Assembly: GCA_003415625.1 (NCBI GenBank)
Contig: PYIU01000003.1
Span: 4,898,001-4,962,000 of the forward strand
Origin: Aquanectria penicillioides
Taxonomy: Eukaryota; Ascomycota; Sordariomycetes; Hypocreales; Nectriaceae
Direction: 5' to 3'
Length of the DNA stretch: 64,000 bases
A program made the translations under genes and the position numbers. Numbering within the stretch: position 1 is the stretch's first letter; each line of letters starts with the position of its first letter. The notes beneath the pieces are model-generated. The model was given only the letters and a program-made list of their open reading frames with translations. It ran no database searches and had not been told where the DNA came from. Shown in pieces: positions 24,409-36,625 of this stretch.

Positions 24409-27400
24409 CAGAGTCGGAGCCGTAGCTAGGACTGGGACTCGTCCTGAGCCGCGATTCGCCCTCTAGTTCATGGCCTACACACGAACAGTGCCTGCCGTCC
24501 GTGGTTGTGTGTGCATTTACAAGGGCTGGAGCTGATCCTGATGGTGTGAAGTGGAGTGGCCCACTGGGAGCCAAGAGGTTGCCGGCCATTTGACTTCTCA
24601 AGGACAATGCCCGTTGCCCTCACGTCACTGTTGGAGAGTCCCCCCAAAGAAAGAGATAGTCTCAGGGTCCGATCATACCGTAATGCCTCGGTGCCTTTGT
24701 TTGGGTACAAAGCAGCTCGTTCTCCATCGGCCATGACGGACTTCAGCCACCGACCACCCGGCATCGAGGTACCTACTTACGACTACGGTCACGATTCCGA
24801 GTTGGTGACCAGCCATGGCATACTCGGAACCACTTCCTCTCACTGGCGTCGAATGGATGTTCTAGTGCGAAGGGCCAATGCGGCGTTCGAACCTCGTCAG
24901 AGAAGTTGGGTCAGTGATTCAAAAGCAAAAACCGTGGCCGACGACACCGTCTCTTAGATCGCCGGTGGACCCTCATGATCAAGATGGCCATGGGTGGACT
25001 GTGAAAGATGGTGACTGAACGATGGGCCGCGCACGGAATAGCACTCTAAATATGAGGCTGGGAACGAATAGCTGACGGGATGCTCATCACACATCCGCCC
25101 AGCCAAAACAGAACAGGTTGCAAAGTTTTTTAGTCACGACACCATTTTCTCAACAGCGCGTCATGTTCGAGTCAGTCCAACTCAAAAAAAAAATCCAAGA
25201 TGGATCGAAGCGTTATTTCCAGTTCCGGTTTTCACGTCTCATCAACTCAATGAGTACCATGCTGCCACTCGCTTCATCAACCCCTCCAAATCTAGACACT
25301 TGCATTTGTTATCTCTCACGCCTAGACCCCAATCAACCAGCCAGCTTATGTTTTCTGTACAGCCACGGCGCTATGGCGATTCGAAACGGTGCCCGCTCCC
25401 TCTACTTTTTTTCCCCATCCACTCTCGCCGCCACAATTGAAATCTTAAGCTTCACCAATCACAAATGCAATTAACTTCTTGGTGCTCCTGCATCAATATC
25501 GCGGCTAGTCCATGATGTCAGATCTCGGTGCTAATCTACCTTCACACTGTCGCAAGGACGTGGGTATCGGTGGTATTTCCTCTGCTACTTGCTGGGTTCA
25601 TTCGGTTCAGCTGTGGCGACCTGATGGGGAACCAGGGTTTGTTTATCCACCTTGGCGTCTGGCTCAGGATATCCAGTTACTAATATGGATATCCCCAACC
25701 TCCGTTTGACACCACACATTCAGGCACCTTGTTCCACAACTTCACCCTATTGGTCTCTCGTCTTGTCTAGGGATACCAACGAATAGAATCGGCTTTCCAC
25801 AACATCATGACTATCTTTGAAAACTGCATGGGCAAGTGCCAGTATCGGGAAACTCTTCTGGTATAGACACCCCCACCTCCTACCCCTCCCCTCTAACGAA
25901 GACTGCATGTGATAAGCAACCTCGGAGATCTACCAACTATCTCTTGATCTATGGAAAGAAAAGAACCAACCCAGTTTTGGTGCTAGTGCCCCTTTCTAGG
26001 CTATCCCGGATAATCTTTAAGCGATGTCTCCTTTCATGGTCAAAAATCGCCAGTCTTGGATTCAACCCTCATATCCTCGATGAACGCTAGGACCTGGCCG
26101 AACCCCTAGAAAGGTCTGGATGCAATGCTGTGATTATTGATCAGTGTGGTTCTATGGCTCCATAAGCTTTAACGACCCCACCAGAACTGCAGAACAAAAC
26201 TTAGTAAATCGAAGATTTCGTTTCATCCTCTGCGCACCATTGACTTCAGCATTTACCAGGATCCAGGTTTGAGGGACAGGTGCATGACCGAGACAAGAGA
26301 TAACACCGTTCAACTAAGAAGATCGGGTTCTTCATCTCTGGCCATTCTTGGTACATCACATGTGAGATCTTGAACGCCCACTCAGACTCCGAGTCAATCG
26401 GCCCATGGCTCTGCATCTTCCTCCATTACTGCAGAACCTGGTTCGAGGCTTGACCAAGAGGCGAGAATCCCGCACCTCCACTTCATCCTACACGCCACTC
26501 ACAACACGGAACAATTACGGAGACGTGCTCGGACGCAAGGTGCGCTCATGTATTCGGCGCCCTGTTGCGAAGTTCCCAAGAGTCCCTGGACTGGAGGCCC
26601 GCGCCTGGCTCTTGACACCGAACTGGACGCCTGAGCGTATCCCCCAGATGAAAGCATCAATGCAACCATCAGATGTGCCACCACAGCTCTCCACTACAGC
26701 TTCTCACCTCAACTGGTGTAGCTAAAATGAAGCGGCCCCTCCGACACCGCCGAATCGTTCCAAGGACTTAGTGCTGGTGGTAACGCCCTGGCCAGGAAGT
26801 CCCGGGCGGTATCCTATTAGCGACGAAGCAACAACGAGGGTTGGTCGCCGTGCCGCTCAAGAGCTATCAGTTATCCCCAATAGTTTCTCGACGAAGTAAG
26901 GATCGCATCACCAACCATCACTTGACGATTTTCTCTTGGCTCGATAAGATGGGCATACTACTAGTCGTCGATTACTAGCCATAGGTCAGGAGCCAACAGA
27001 TCTGATCCTCTCGACTGCATAGGCCAGGCTTTCGCGTCCATGCATCAGCGCGCGCCAACAACATGTGTGCACGAGGCTAGCTGACCAGGGCCCCCTCAGC
27101 ATTGGCAAACTAACATCAACGGAGTATTGGCATGGTTTAGGTGTTATACGCCATCCCCAGGGCAGCTCAGCTTAGCTCTCCAGTGCTGCGTATATGCGTG
27201 GCGTCGTCGCTTTTGTTGTCCTGCTGCCCTGTTTCCCTGTCGCCTAGGGCCGAGCCAACCGTGCAGGTTCGGCTCCGTTCGTGGAAGAATCCTCGTCGCC
27301 CACATGGTAGCCAGGTCACTTTCCACCCTTCCCGCATACCTAGTAGTACCTATGCTTAGGCGGATGATGGATCCATACTGCGTACTGTGCAAGTGCACAT

Positions 27401-30297
27401 ACCTTTGCTGGTGCTCATGCGCTCACTCATGTGCTCCTAACTACCCGAGAGAAGCGTATTCCCCGTGCTACCTGACTCATACCTACCACATCAACGGTCA
27501 CAGGTGGTAGTGTCATCGATGCTTCACATCTAGCTCTCCGGCCATCCTGCTGTAAGGGTTTCCCCCTGTCATTCAGGTCCATGACTTTGTCCCAACGCGC
27601 CCATCCTCATCCCAAAGCCGGTCCGGCTCGCGGTCAAGTGGACTCTGTCCACCGGCCCGTTACAAGCTGCTCTCTTCAGGCAAGCCAAGACCAGGGGATA
27701 AGGGCGGCAGGGCCCTAAAAGTGGGAACAGAAGCCTCATGGAACAAATTGGCTTGGCGTTCAATCTTCCATCCCACTCCGGTGTGTCGATATGTCAGCGA
27801 GGCCGTAAATCGTCGTAATCGTGTAGACTCTGATTCCTCAGACTTGGAGAGCCCCATGGAATGGGCTGAGTGAGTTGGGGCCACTATTGGGTTCACTTCT
27901 CGAAAATCAATTAGAGCTCAAGGCCTTTTGAATTGGATCCAGTCCTAGCCCCCCGCCCCGCCGATGAATGAGGTCCATGTTCTGCTCCAGATGTCATCTC
28001 CGGAAGGTATTGTTGACGTGTTTGGTGGTCTCGTGACTTGTCCGGTTTGGCATTCGTCTTTGCCGTCATCCCGGCAGCCCCCGACAGCGAGCAACGAAAG
28101 TGAGTGCGTGAGATCTGCTCAGCCATCGAATTGACGCATCAAGCCATTCGCTAGTAGTTGCTGGTGATAGCGATGATAATGCACGGAATAGATTCGTCAC
28201 TAATCATTCATCGATCCATTCATTCCCCCAAAATGTGGCAGACATCAGATCATAACGTCGATCTCAGTCACGCATGGAACCTCGATGCTGGGGCTCAGCA
28301 TTAGAGGCAAACAACGTGCGCGCCATGCAGGTGATTTTTCTTTTTGCGCCCACGATACAACATGATGCCGCCGCCTGATACATGTGATGCAGCCATCCCA
28401 CCCCATCCCACCCCATCCCTTTCCTTCTTGGGTTTGCCTTGCCTTGCCTTGCCCAGCAGGCAAGCTGTCGCGGTTCTAGTTTCCTCTGTGCGTAAGTCTT
28501 GGGCAAGATATGCAGCTCGTTCCCCTCGTCCCCAACGTTTTAAGTGATCAATAGCCAAACCACCAATCATGGCAACAGCCGAGCCCAATCACCATGGCAT
28601 TTCCCTAATAAATTGCATCCCGTTTGGCGCCATGAGGCGGACAATGGCGAGCTGCACGCCGAGCCCACCGATTTAGCCCCTAGTGGGCACCCCTACCACG
28701 TCTCAACATCCATGATCCAACTCATGGCCACGCATCGACGGCTCAAACCTTGTATTGCGAGCTGTTGACTAGAAATGCGCCTAGTTTCGTGGCTAGAGCT
28801 GTAAATGCATTTGCGGATGAACCAACGTTGAGGCCTCATTGGTCTCTCTTTGCGTCGTCTTAGCTTGGATCTGGTCAGCAACATGCAGAGTGAGGGGCCC
28901 TGGCAAGATACGAGACACCACCTCTGGCTATGATGAAGATACGCCTGTAGATCTCCGTCGCACATAGCACAAGGCGCCGCCGATCATAGCCCGCGGGAGG
29001 TTTCCGGGCTCACTAGAGATGGGGATCTGTCACTTGGCCATCAGCGGCTACCAACACCCAGCATAGTTGAGACTGTAGCGAGCATCTCAGTAGAGTAGCA
29101 CTAACGGGAACAGGGAACGAGGGATCTTGCCCCCCTCTTCCTACCGTATCGCAGTGCGTGCTCCGAAGGTATTTGGAGTGGAGTTGTTTCCGCACTTTGC
29201 TTTTGTGAGACATGGTGTTGACACCACTCTCCCAGTTCTTCTGAATGGCTTCGATGTCCCTAATGGTACATGCCACCTCGATGACTCGTGTAAGAAAAGT
29301 TGAGGATCTTGAGGCGCCAATGCCGGTTGCATGTGCATGTGTCTTAGAGCCAAGATTCAGACCATGAGATCACTGCGGGGTGTTGCCTTCCGTGCCATAC
29401 CTTGAACGTTGAGGACATAAGGCTAGCTTCACTAGGCGGCGCCATAAGTAGTTATCAATGTTACCCGCGGTCTACGTCTCCCCTGATAGGATCGTTATAT
29501 GTCAACCTCCGAATTCTCGGCTACCAACTGAGACTCGATACCAGGAGAAGATGAGGATAAGGGGACGTGAGGTATCAGAACGTCCCACGAGTCATCCCCT
29601 TCCGCGGTCTCATCTTGAAATCTAGTCTCCTGTCATGCCGACGGGGAAATCGTTTGCAACCCGAGAAACTTTTGTCTAGACAAGCAACTAAACAGAGACT
29701 GAAAAAAAGCTTCCCAGTTGACGTCATCACAATGGAGCGTAGAATACGCGAACATTCAGTCCCCGGCACCGGAAGTACCTACATAGTCTTGCTTCTATTG
29801 GTGAAACAAATGCCATATTAATGGACTTCCAGGGAAGATACGATTTGGGGTGATGGAGACGTTCATGACGGAATAAAAATGCAATCCTCAACGACCGCAA
29901 CTGTGGTCGAACATCTGCCTCTGACTTCCAAGCTTCACTTGGGCACATGGAGCAGGATCTTTTGAGGACATGCTTTCTTTCGAAAGTGTCACAAACACAC
30001 ATGCATGTAAAAAAGGAAAAACAGGCACAACATGAAATGAACCGGAAGCGTAGAGCGTACGGCGAGACGGGAATCAAGGACCTGACTGTGATGTCTAGAT
30101 GACGACACAAAACCCCAGCCACCGAATCAACCCACCAAACTCCCTCCGAAGGAAAGCAGAAGCCGTGGCAGCACCTCCGACTGGCAATGGTCATGCACCC
30201 GTCCGATCGAGGATGGTGCTGTTGATTTCAGATGAAGTGCTGATATTGCATCCTCCGTGTCCAACCAGAGGCTTGATCGTTGCGCTCCCCATCAGTT

Positions 30298-30313
30298 GGT
30301 TGCAATTGCAACC
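30298..30313. repeat. Perfect 16-bp palindrome
   Basis: GGTTGCAATTGCAACC is its own reverse complement. It stands alone in the gene-free region about 1.7 kb upstream of RCF2. It resembles a dimeric DNA-binding site in form, but no known factor is assigned. Confidence 0.7.
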
Positions 30314-31972
30314 GGCACTCTTGGATGCCCTCGGCAAGGGAGATCGCTCTTCTCGGCGACGGCTTACTCCTCGACCGTATTTCGCACGCAATTCTTCGTA
30401 CCCGTGGCCAGTCAATGGGCCCGGTCAAAGTTATCGGCGATTGACTCTCAGCAGATGTTCATGTCAGGCCATGGCAGGGCAACGGTATGGCATGGCTCCT
30501 CCCGGAGTAACCCGAGGATCGGTGTCGATTGGCAAGGATTTGAGATTGTGCCGCATGAACTCACAGGCGAGCACGCGCCAAATTGCTCATGCCCGCCCGA
30601 CGTCGTCACTCACCCATGGGCCTTGCCATTGCTCTCTCTTTATATTTCTCTGCGTGCCTATTCCTGTCCGGTCGGCCACAGCTTGTCAATGGCAATATGA
30701 GAAGACGATGCGAAGCCATTGGCGCGAGTGCAGCGCAGCATTGGTCTCGTCCATGTCGGCGATGCATGCGTCGTATACCAGTACAGCGGGTGCCGATTCG
30801 GGTGACTCTGAATTGCCGTTTGTTCCAGAAAGGCAGCGCAATTCCATCATATTTTCGTCACTTAAACAAGCCTTGAATGGGCGGTTTGCTGTGTTCCTTA
30901 AGCTTCGCTTCTCCGCGGCAGCGCCGACTGCCCCGTGACGACACCCAAGGAAGTGACGCCAATTTGGCGCTTCCGCCCGAGACGACGCAGGTGTCGTGTG
31001 TGCACTGTGGCGCGGTGTCTCTGTTTCCTGCTGGCGCAGCTACGGTAACTTAGTCGGCCATTCAGCCGTCCAGCCCAGACAGCCATTATATAATCCACCC
31101 GCGATGTTTTGGGCGACAAAGATGCCGCTTTCGCCGCACTCGCCGCACCATCCACCAATGTGCTCCTAGACCAACGGGTAAAGTAGGGACTAGAGGGATG
31201 CTGGCCTCCTTACACAGTAGACAAACCCTAAGAGAAAAACAATCCCCAATTAACACGGATACTTCTCGGGAACCTGCGACCAGATGCCAGGTGCCGTTGC
31301 CAAATAAAGTCGGCCTTGAGACGCCGAATCTGCGGTCGTGATTTTTTTTTTTTTTTTTCCCTTTGAACTAGTTATGTACATTGCATTGCCGTAGTGGTTT
31401 TTTTAACCCGCCTAAACTACTCGAAACTCGGCCTTCGCACGGCAACGACGGGATTAGCTCGGCCTTCCTCGTGACGGACAAGACCGGAAGAGATGTACTT
31501 GAATCTGACATCATCAACCCGTTTGTTACTCATCGTCCAGAAACTTCATTCTCCCGACATCAGACATATATCAACTTGCGGAAGCGATTCGTCCAGGAAG
31601 AGAAGAACCAGCATCAAAATCAGCATCACAATCACCCACTCGGACCACATCCATTCTACAGGCGCTTCCAATCCCGACACCCCGATTTCATTCGGCGATT
31701 GTTCTATCTGCGGGGAGCCATTTTTTTTTTCCCTCCTTGCTTATTAGTTTTCAGCGACCCAAGCCTGGTCCCTGACCCACTCTACCCGCGCTACCTGCTA
31801 CAACACCTCATCCCTCATCATACGACACTCAAGACAGCACCCAAATACCCCAACTTTCGGCTCTCAGTCGCACAATAAAAAGAACAAAGACGCCCTCAGC
31901 CCCGCCAATTCTCCCGCAATTCATTCAACACACCGAACCACACCTTAGAGTCGCACCGTCACTGCCATCAAC

Positions 31973-32735
31973 ATGAAGATTCTCACCAAACAAGAGGAAG
32001 AGGAGCACTACCGCGTTGTCGTCAAGGGCGGCCTTATCGGAGGTGCCCTTGGTCTCAGTGTTGGTCTGGGAGGCGTCATGTTCGCTTCGCGCCGATACCC
32101 TGCCTTCCGCGGCCTCACTCTGCCCTTCCGAACATTCCTCGTCACCTCCACCGGCACTTTTGGCGCCATCGTCAATGCCGATCGCTGGTCCATCCAGCAC
32201 CAGCACGCACAGAATCCCATGCACGGCTACAAGGACAGCACCCAGCGCGCTCAGCAGATTATCCGCGAGAATGAGTCGTCCTGGGAGCGCTTCATGGAGT
32301 ACGGCCGCGAGAACCGCTACTCCATCGTCTTCGCCTCTTGGCTCGCAAGCATGGGCATTGCCTTTGCCCTCGTCAGCCGCTCCCCTATGAACACTGCCAA
32401 CAAGGTCGTCCAGGCCCGTGTATATGCCCAGGGCCTCACCCTCGCCGTCCTGATAATCTCCGCCGCCTTCGAGATGAACGATGCCAAGAAGGGCTCCGGC
32501 CGCTGGCAGACCGTCATGGTCGTTGACCCCAACGACCCTGAGCACAAGCACCTGATTGAGAAGCGTATCCACAAGGAGGAGTACGAGGGCCAGGATCTCT
32601 GGAAGGGTGAGTCTTGTCTCCACGAATGCGATTCGACACTTCAAACGCTGACTGAATTGATTAGATATGGTTGCCGCCGAGGAGGCCCGCTTGGCTGCGA
32701 AGAAGGCGCAACAACTGGCCGAGACCAAGATCTAA
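31973..32735 (+). CDS. RCF2: Respiratory supercomplex factor 2 (HIG1 domain)
   Basis: Mitochondrial inner-membrane protein of the Rcf2 family, which associates with cytochrome c oxidase and III-IV respiratory supercomplexes. Exons 31973-32606 and 32665-32735 (58-nt intron) give 234 residues. It begins MKILT as yeast Rcf2 does. Hydrophobic segments lie at about 19-37, 54-68, 116-134 and 152-166; the last pair with the intervening RSPMNTANKVVQARVYAQG forms the HIG1 domain. The C-terminus is a charged Ala/Lys/Glu helix encoded mainly by exon 2. The ATG is preceded by a long pyrimidine-rich leader and by atcaac. Its 3' end converges on the Kelch gene. Confidence 0.9.
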
Positions 32736-33440
32736 AAGCCCCCCTATCACCTACATACATCCTAGGGACTCCTTACTGGATAGGCTCAGGTCTGCCTCGA
32801 AATGCCCTATCACCATCGCCCTCACACCCCCTGCGTCGTAATACCGCAGCGAATATAACACTTTGACCACAAACACCTGGACACACGAAACGAGGAATCA
32901 TGTCATATTCAGGAGTTGTTTGCTTGCCGACATAAAAAATCGGACCCTTTTTCTTTTTTTGTCATCGAAACGGACGAGCTTCGGAGGGGAATGGGGAGAT
33001 CCTGTTACAGTACGAAGCTATAGAAACAATTATCATGCACAGAGATGTTGGGAACCTGCATCGGACGAGTTGGCCTATCCAGATTGGTCCGGGGAATCGG
33101 ACAGATATGGATTGTATCATATAGACATGGGGGATATGCAACATCACCAACACCTCGGAGAATAGACAAAAAAAAATCATGCATAAAACGTTTTTGTACA
33201 ACAAAGTGACAGTAGGCCACCCAACTCCCATCCGTCTTTCTCTTCTCCTTCGTCTTCTTTTTTTTTGGCCCTCCATCATCCTCATGAATTCATCTCGCCC
33301 AGCTGAGACTTGGTTAAATACCGGGGCATGCCTGACAAAACATCGAAGCCCGGCTAATCATCAATCAGTCAAATCGCTAATACAAAAGAAACCCCCCCAA
33401 AAAAAAGAAGAAAAAAAAAAGAACAAAGCTCTATCCAGCT
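32736..33440. other. Convergent 3' spacer, RCF2 / Kelch gene
   Basis: A 705-bp spacer between two stop codons, carrying both 3' UTRs. A- and T-rich tracts near 32936-32960, 33168-33176, 33254-33265 and 33398-33422 are compatible with polyadenylation regions. No gene is seen. Confidence 0.6.
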
Positions 33441-34958
33441 TTACACCTCAATAGTGAAATGGCTGATCTGTGAGTAGTAAGCATGGACTGCCAACTCGAG
33501 GAGCATGACGTCTCCAAAGACTTCAGAGCCGTCAAAGCCGCCTATAACAATGAGGCGACTATCGTATAACACAGTTCCGTGATAGCCACGGCCAGATGGT
33601 GCCTTTCCGTAGACTTTGCGTTTATCCCAAGTCATTGTAACAAGGTTGAGCAGCAGGACATCATTTGAGTATTCATTGCCATCATGACCGCCGATGACAA
33701 AGAGGTATGATCCGACAATAGTAGCGGTATGCGACAAGCGACGGAATGCGACGGGTATGGGAACCGCCCGCCAGAAATGTTGGTCGACATCGTAGACCCA
33801 AACGTCATCAAAACACTCCCCGCCATCGGAGCCTCCAAAGATGATGAGCTTGCTGCCCACCATATTGGCAGTGTGATAGCCTCGAGCTTTGGGACGATAG
33901 TCCTTTGCTGGAGAGACGTTCTTGTCGGGGCTTGAAATAAGCCGCCACGACATTTTGTTCACATCACCAACGTCAAGCCTCCAGATATCGTTCAGTGCGC
34001 GAACCCCATCACCTCCTCCAAAGACGTAAACTCCGTTCTTGTAGAGACATGCCGTGTGTGCTCTCCGCTTAGAAGGCGTCTTATCTCCAATAATACGCGG
34101 TTTGGTCCATCTGAAATTGGTTGTGTCTAGCACATAGACGTCGTTGTAATATTCCGGCCCGTCGCCGCCTCCAAAAACAACAAGCTTCTTGCCCACGGCT
34201 GTGCAGGTCATGGCCCTCAAGGGGACAGGAATGTCGCCAACAACATGGGGGACGGACCAACAAAATGAGTCGGCATCGAAGACGTAGAGGTCGTTAAAAC
34301 AGGTCCGAGAATCACAGCCACCAAATACGAAGACGTTAGAGCCGACGAGAGTAACTGTATGTGCTCGTAGGCTCGGATGGGGCGCACCCGACGCGGGAGC
34401 TTTGGACCAGTACATTCCGGATGCTGGAGCAACGGGGACATCGGGGAAGGTCTTGGGGTCTGGAAGCGGGGGAAAGGCTGTATATTGGCCTCGAACACGT
34501 GAAGCGGCCAAAGCTCCAGATCGAGTCGCAGCCGATGCAGTGAGGGGGGGGCGGGAGGCTATCGCTGACGTCGACCGCATGGGAACTAGACGTCGGGGGG
34601 GTTCTCTGTCGCCTTCGCTTGAAGCAGCATCCCCAAGCCCGTTCGAGATGGAGGGAGGAGGTTTAGATGGTCTCGCAGCAGCACGGTGGGCAACTATTTG
34701 GGAGGCAGATTGGGAACGTTGACGGATGGTGAGATCGGAAGGCTTTCGACGGCTGGCATGGGTGCTCTTGCTGGCCAGGTGGCCAGGGGTATGGCTCCGG
34801 GGTAGAGGGGCGGCCTCGCTTGAGTCGTCATCGTCAGAGTCGTCATCGGCGATGGTCGAATTGGCCCTGAGGGCGGGCGATGTGGCAGCTATCTTCTGAG
34901 ATCGCACGACCTTGGTCTTGAGGGGCGACTTATCGGTAGGCCTGCCCGAATCCGCCAT
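33441..34958 (-). CDS. Kelch-repeat beta-propeller protein
   Basis: A single-exon gene of 505 residues. Residues 1-160 are Ser/Arg/Pro-rich and acidic in patches (DDDSDDDDSSEA), probably disordered. From about 195 to 500 six Kelch blades form a propeller, each with the glycine doublet: VFGGCDSR, VVFGGGDG, VFGGGDG, IIFGGSDGG, VIGGHDG, VIGGFDGS. It has no BTB domain or coiled coil, unlike the Kelch gene at 15-17.5 kb, so the two are not recent duplicates. Kelch propellers are protein-interaction scaffolds; fungal members include polarity and Ras-pathway factors, but I cannot choose among them. The start ATG lies in a gccATGG context and no nearby splice acceptor suggests an upstream exon. It shares a 1.7-kb divergent spacer with DUS3. 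Confidence 0.9.
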   Translation of the reverse strand: MADSGRPTDKSPLKTKVVRSQKIAATSPALRANSTIADDDSDDDDSSEAAPLPRSHTPGHLASKSTHASRRKPSDLTIRQRSQSASQIVAHRAAARPSKPPPSISNGLGDAASSEGDREPPRRLVPMRSTSAIASRPPLTASAATRSGALAASRVRGQYTAFPPLPDPKTFPDVPVAPASGMYWSKAPASGAPHPSLRAHTVTLVGSNVFVFGGCDSRTCFNDLYVFDADSFCWSVPHVVGDIPVPLRAMTCTAVGKKLVVFGGGDGPEYYNDVYVLDTTNFRWTKPRIIGDKTPSKRRAHTACLYKNGVYVFGGGDGVRALNDIWRLDVGDVNKMSWRLISSPDKNVSPAKDYRPKARGYHTANMVGSKLIIFGGSDGGECFDDVWVYDVDQHFWRAVPIPVAFRRLSHTATIVGSYLFVIGGHDGNEYSNDVLLLNLVTMTWDKRKVYGKAPSGRGYHGTVLYDSRLIVIGGFDGSEVFGDVMLLELAVHAYYSQISHFTIEV

Positions 34959-36625
34959 GGTGTTATAGGTCGTGCTTCATTGCCTGCGTCGAACGGAGGA
35001 GGGAAGGAGAGGCAGGGAGCGGCAGGGTAGGGTGTGACTGCAGAGGCTCGTGGTGGAAGTTGTAGGATGTTGGAAGAGAACGGGCACGGGCGTGGAACGA
35101 GGGCCAGTTGGTAGGGTGACGGCAGGGAATCGGGAATCAGGTCGATGACACGCCACGGATTGAGAGGCGAGAGAAGGCGTGTGTGCGAGAGCGAGAAGTA
35201 GCCGATGCTAGGCAGAGCGCTATAGCGGATCTATATTGACGAAGACGACGACGGTGGTGAATGGGGCTGCTCGCGGCGGTGGATTGCAGAGCAAGGGATG
35301 ATGATGTAGTGAGGAAAGGTATGTAACAGTAGATCGTTGAGGTTTAGGTTGGGATCTGGGGGTTCCTCCGTATCTCAGGACGGGGCGCTGGAGAAGAAGG
35401 GCCGCTTGGCTAGGCCGCTAGGGGCCCGGGGCCTGGAACTGACAAGTGCAACGGGTCTGGGTCCTGGGATACCTGGTCTGCCTAGCGCTGTAGTGGGCTG
35501 TAGTGGGTGGTAGGCAGGTCCCTGCTATCTTCTGACAGCTGCAGCTGCAGCACTACACCCAAAATCACACAGCACAGCGAGATGGCTGCGTCCGAGCCAC
35601 TGGGGGAGATGGTTTCAAGCAAATTGCACGCGGATCGAGAGAGGGCATCGGGGATGCAGCTTCAACTCGTTTCTTTTTCTTGCAGGCCTCATCTTCCAGG
35701 CGTAGCAATGGCTTCACCCACCAGAGAAAAAAAATTCGTTGCCTTGGGTGTTCCGGCTCTCCAAGTCGTCCAACACGTGCCTGACTTCTCCCTACTTACT
35801 GTGTTTATTACCAGGGCAAGTTCCGGTGGCACGGATAGACGGTTTTAGTTGCATCCGAACCCCTCCAGCTGTCAGCAAACCGCCACCAACTGTTAGCAGT
35901 TAGCCAGTCCAGAAGGGGGTTTTCTTTTTTATTTTACTTTAGTGACTGTCGTCCACTGAGGCCAGGTATCGCCGGAAGGGCTGCCATGTTCGTGAAGGGG
36001 GCATCGGTGGGCACGGTGGGAGTCGGTGGGAGTCCACTATTAGCCCAAGCAGGCACCTCGGTCCCGAGGGGTTTTGGGTGAATTTAGGTGAGGCTCCGAC
36101 GGGAAGGGAGACGTGGTGCTAGATACCTGCGCTTCGCTCCCAATCCCCTGTGCGATGGACAGGGTCCGTCGATTTGTGCTACGATCTGCGCATCGCCGAC
36201 GGCTAACCTATAGCAATGCTCCGAGCTGCAGAGCACCCACCCACTCACATTCAGGGTTTTTTTTTTTTTTTGTCCCCTTCTTCGCGATCATCTCGCCGGC
36301 TGGCACTCAACAGCTCACGTAACCCTGCAAGAACAAACAAATTATCTCAGAAAAAGTAACCAGTTTTCCTCGAGCGTCCAGTAGCTGCCCTTTGCAAGCG
36401 TGCCTGCCCCCCAATTGGCTCTCACATCTTCGAACCTCGTGAGCCAAACAGGCCGCCGCACAGGCCAAGCATCCTCACTCACACTCTCACATTTCACCAT
36501 CTCTGTGTAGTATCAAACTTCCTAGGGCAGCTTTTATTAGCCTCACCACTTACCCACTCAGGCACATACATACATCAACCACAGTACCGGCAACTTCTAT
36601 CGGCTGCCAATCCAGTTGAGAAACC
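34959..36625. promoter_or_regulatory. Divergent spacer, Kelch gene / DUS3
   Basis: A 1.67-kb region between two start codons containing both promoters and leaders. A T15 run lies at 36257-36271. Purine-rich sequence just above the Kelch start (34990-35220) and pyrimidine-rich sequence below 36500 look like the two 5' leaders. No coding region is credible. Confidence 0.55.

Larger units (their letters stand above)
22210..31972. other. 9.8-kb gene-free stretch upstream of SFP1 and RCF2
   Basis: This divergent spacer between the SFP1 and RCF2 starts contains no gene I can support. It must hold both promoters and leaders; pyrimidine-rich sequence from about 31600 to 31972 looks like the RCF2 leader. 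Other content: GAGGGT repeats (22284-22319), a TACCTAGGTA palindrome (23641), a GGAGCT microsatellite (about 24373-24408), CATCCCAC and GCCTT microsatellites (about 28394-28455), a 16-bp palindrome (30298) and a T17 run (31342-31358). The longest frame, 30099-30938 on the plus strand, has no domain and no coding-like composition. Long leaders or non-coding RNAs are possible. Confidence 0.55.

Noticed and set aside
24880..24900. tRNA B-box-like sequence GTTCGAACC
   Set aside because: The flanking bases do not pair into a T-arm, and no A-box or acceptor stem is visible at the right distance.
30099..30938. Plus-strand frame of 279 codons in the large gap
   Set aside because: No domain, no hydrophobic core pattern, unlike the neighbouring genes in composition, and overlapped by several frames on both strands.
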